Origin: Bartonella birtlesii IBS 325
GTDB lineage: Bacteria; Pseudomonadota; Alphaproteobacteria; Rhizobiales; Rhizobiaceae
Assembly: GCF_000273375.1 (NCBI RefSeq)
Contig: NZ_CM001557.1
Span: 1,001,625 to 1,065,624 of the forward strand
Length of the DNA stretch: 64,000 nt
Direction: 5' to 3'
The notes beneath the pieces are model-generated. The model was not told the origin of the DNA. It saw only the letters and a list, made by a program, of their open reading frames with translations, and did not search any database. Numbering within the stretch: position 1 is the stretch's first letter; every line of letters begins with the position of its first letter. The position numbers were made by a program, and so were the translations under genes. Shown here piece after piece: positions 62,476 through 64,000 of this stretch.

Positions 62476-62937
62476 ATGAGGGCTAAGAGGGTGGATATTT
62501 TATTCTATCATTTGACGCAATCAACGCTGGGGGATATTTTGCCAACGTTGGTGGAACGTGCATTAATCCGTTTTGGTAAGGTCACAATACAATGTGTGAG
62601 TAGAGAACAACGCGATGCTATAGACATGCGTTTATGGACCTATTCTGATGAAGCATTTATTGGACATGGGACAGAGTGTGATCAATATCCAAATTTGCAA
62701 CCTGTTTTTCTGACCACAGGACAGGAAAATCCGAATGATTCCAAGATACGTTTTCTCATAGAGGGAGCTGTTTGCTCGGATATTGAGGCTTATCAACGGC
62801 TTGTCGTGATATTTGATGGTCAAAACGATGAACAGTTGAATTTTGCTCGGGTGCAGTGGAAAAAATATAAAATGAAAAATCATAACTTAACTTATTGGCA
62901 GCAGACTGAAGATCGCAGTTGGGAAAAGCAGGGTTGA
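62476..62937 (+). CDS. holC: DNA polymerase III chi subunit HolC
   Basis: Chi links the clamp loader of DNA polymerase III to SSB. The 153-residue protein shows the family's LFYHLTQSTLGDILPTLVERAL near residue 9 (key part FYHLTQSTL), DMRLWTYSDEAFIGHG near residue 50, PVFLTTGQENPN, and a C-terminal YWQQTEDRSWEKQ. The family usually starts right before the hydrophobic strand, so a GTG at 62491 (VDILFYH) is an alternative start. Confidence 0.9.
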   Translation: MRAKRVDILFYHLTQSTLGDILPTLVERALIRFGKVTIQCVSREQRDAIDMRLWTYSDEAFIGHGTECDQYPNLQPVFLTTGQENPNDSKIRFLIEGAVCSDIEAYQRLVVIFDGQNDEQLNFARVQWKKYKMKNHNLTYWQQTEDRSWEKQG

Positions 62938-63062
62938 TGTGTGTCGCGCCTGTTATTTTTATAAGATTGATAAGAATAATGAATCCAACATTCTTTATCG
63001 CGGAAGGATTAGAAGGAAGATCGTTGGTTTTTATCATGACTTTCTTTTAAGGGACTAAAAAT

Positions 63063-63356
63063 ATGGCTTATAATCAAAAAATAACGGTAATAATGATTGT
63101 TGATCGAATTTTGCTTGTTTTGTGGGCTGTTATGTTAGCTTTTTTTTGCGTTTCATGGTTAGGTACAACGCACATTTTATCGGGAATATTTCCGGCTGCT
63201 TATATGAGCAATATCGCAGATATGTTATTTTTTGTTTTGAGTGCACTGTTTGCTGGAATATTGTGGTTGAGTATACCTCAACCAATGTCTTGGAAAATGA
63301 AACTGGCGGCATTTATGCCGCCAACGCTCATTTTACTCCTTTTTATCACATTTTAG
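63063..63356 (+). CDS. Small membrane protein, unknown
   Basis: A 97-residue hydrophobic protein with three likely membrane helices (VIMIVDRILLVLWAVMLAFF, MLFFVLSALFAGILWLS, LAAFMPPTLILLLFI). I recognise no family. AAGGGAC lies nine bases before the ATG, and the frame is clean, so it is probably a real gene. It lies between holC and a convergent MFS gene, whose stop codon begins within a few bases of its own. Confidence 0.6.
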   Translation: MAYNQKITVIMIVDRILLVLWAVMLAFFCVSWLGTTHILSGIFPAAYMSNIADMLFFVLSALFAGILWLSIPQPMSWKMKLAAFMPPTLILLLFITF

Positions 63357-64000
63357 TTGGAGATTTCATCTTCCGTAAATCCCACAAAGCAAATCAGTGA
63401 AATAAAAGAAGCAAGGAGCAAATAATAACCAATATAAGAAGTATCAAAATTTTGCACCAAATATTCGGCAATATAAGGTGCAAGAGAGGCACCTACGATC
63501 CCAGACAAATTAAACGTTATAGAAGAACCCGTGTATCGAATTGCTGTTGGATATGGCGAAGCCAAAACAGCACCAAGAGGACTATAGATCATCCCCATGA
63601 TCGACAAACCAATGATAGACATGGCAAGAATTCCTATAATTCCAGAATTTAGAAAATAAGGAATTGCGAAAGAATAGATACCGGTAATTATTGTGACAAA
63701 AATCATCAAAGTCCTACGCTTAATACGATCAGCAAGTTTTCCGGTTATAACGGTAAAAATTCCACAGAAAATAGCACCAATCATTTCTACTTGGAGAGCC
63801 TGATGATATGGTAATTCCAGGTGATTTGTTGAATAGCTTAATAAATATGCCGTGACCAAATAAAATAAAACAAATGTTGCCATACCAGCAAATATTCCAA
63901 GAAATAGGATTCGCGGACATTTTAAAAAGACATCAATTATAGGAATTTTAACACGTTCTTTACTTTCAAGATTTTTTTTGAATTGAACTGTTTCATTGAT
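63353..64000 (-). CDS. MFS transporter, metabolite:H+ symporter type (partial, N-terminus beyond window)
   Basis: The last 215 codons of a major facilitator protein; the frame is open at base 64000. It begins mid-protein with the cytoplasmic loop (NSKKNLESKERVKIPIIDVF) and continues with about six membrane helices, the arrangement of the C-terminal half. The loop motif GKLADRIKRRTLM near the middle matches the G-x-L-x-D-R-x-x-R-R motif. The overall pattern (CPRILFLGIFAGMATFVLFY) suits the MHS family (shikimate, proline or dicarboxylate symporters); the substrate cannot be told. It overlaps the end of the small membrane protein gene by four bases, tail to tail. Confidence 0.85.
   Translation of the reverse strand: MNETVQFKKNLESKERVKIPIIDVFLKCPRILFLGIFAGMATFVLFYLVTAYLLSYSTNHLELPYHQALQVEMIGAIFCGIFTVITGKLADRIKRRTLMIFVTIITGIYSFAIPYFLNSGIIGILAMSIIGLSIMGMIYSPLGAVLASPYPTAIRYTGSSITFNLSGIVGASLAPYIAEYLVQNFDTSYIGYYLLLASFISLICFVGFTEDEISN

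Overview
The window is a stretch of alphaproteobacterial chromosome, most probably from a Bartonella species (order Hyphomicrobiales/Rhizobiales). The case rests on AT-rich coding sequence, alphaproteobacterial gene order (rpsF-rpsR-rplI-dnaB-radA-cvpA-purF; lptF-lptG-lptD-surA-pdxA-ksgA; rpoZ-rsh-pyrE-acpS-lepB-rnc-era-recO), and a haem-uptake locus (hmuSTUV, hutA, divergent tonB) laid out as in Bartonella. No rRNA, tRNA, IS element or CRISPR array was recognised.

Layout. 1-3596 (minus strand): thiamine operon thiC-thiO-thiS-thiG, with thiG running off the left edge. 3597-6492: no intact gene; a structured thiC leader, then remains of phage tail genes. 6493-13820: haem import, with hmuS-hmuT-hmuU-hmuV and hutA on minus and tonB divergent on plus. 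13929-18409: slt, dapA, smpB and an Fe-S uracil-DNA glycosylase. 18966-28340: plus-strand housekeeping run rpoZ, rsh, pyrE, a DUF2062 membrane protein, acpS, lepB, rnc, era, recO, panC, panB. 28756-38620: an HD phosphohydrolase, a YgfZ-like protein, pyrC, a TIGR02301-type secreted protein, cysS, a DUF421 protein, an Atm1-type ABC exporter, psd and pssA. 39014-47992 (minus): an SDR enzyme, purF, cvpA, radA, dnaB, rplI, a DUF2232 protein, rpsR, rpsF. 48321-54495 (plus): a PAP2 phosphatase, fabD, fabG, acpP, fabF, mltG, gmk. 54543-62078 (minus): ksgA, pdxA, surA, lptD, lptG, lptF. 62476-64000: holC, a small membrane protein and the C-terminal part of an MFS transporter.

How the genes work together: HutA takes haem across the outer membrane using TonB energy; HmuT, HmuU and HmuV carry it to the cytoplasm; HmuS handles it there. 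FabD, FabG, AcpP and FabF run the fatty-acid cycle, AcpS activates AcpP, and Psd and PssA make phosphatidylethanolamine. LptD, LptF and LptG export LPS, with SurA as outer-membrane chaperone.

The most notable anomaly is that three core genes, purF, gmk and lptG, each carry a one-base deficit in a homopolymer that breaks the reading frame. In gmk and lptG the site is also a perfect slippery heptamer at which a -1 shift restores the protein. Undercalled homopolymers in the assembly are the simplest explanation, but slippage rescue is possible. I did not see a convincing new multi-gene system; most of the window is conserved core genome.
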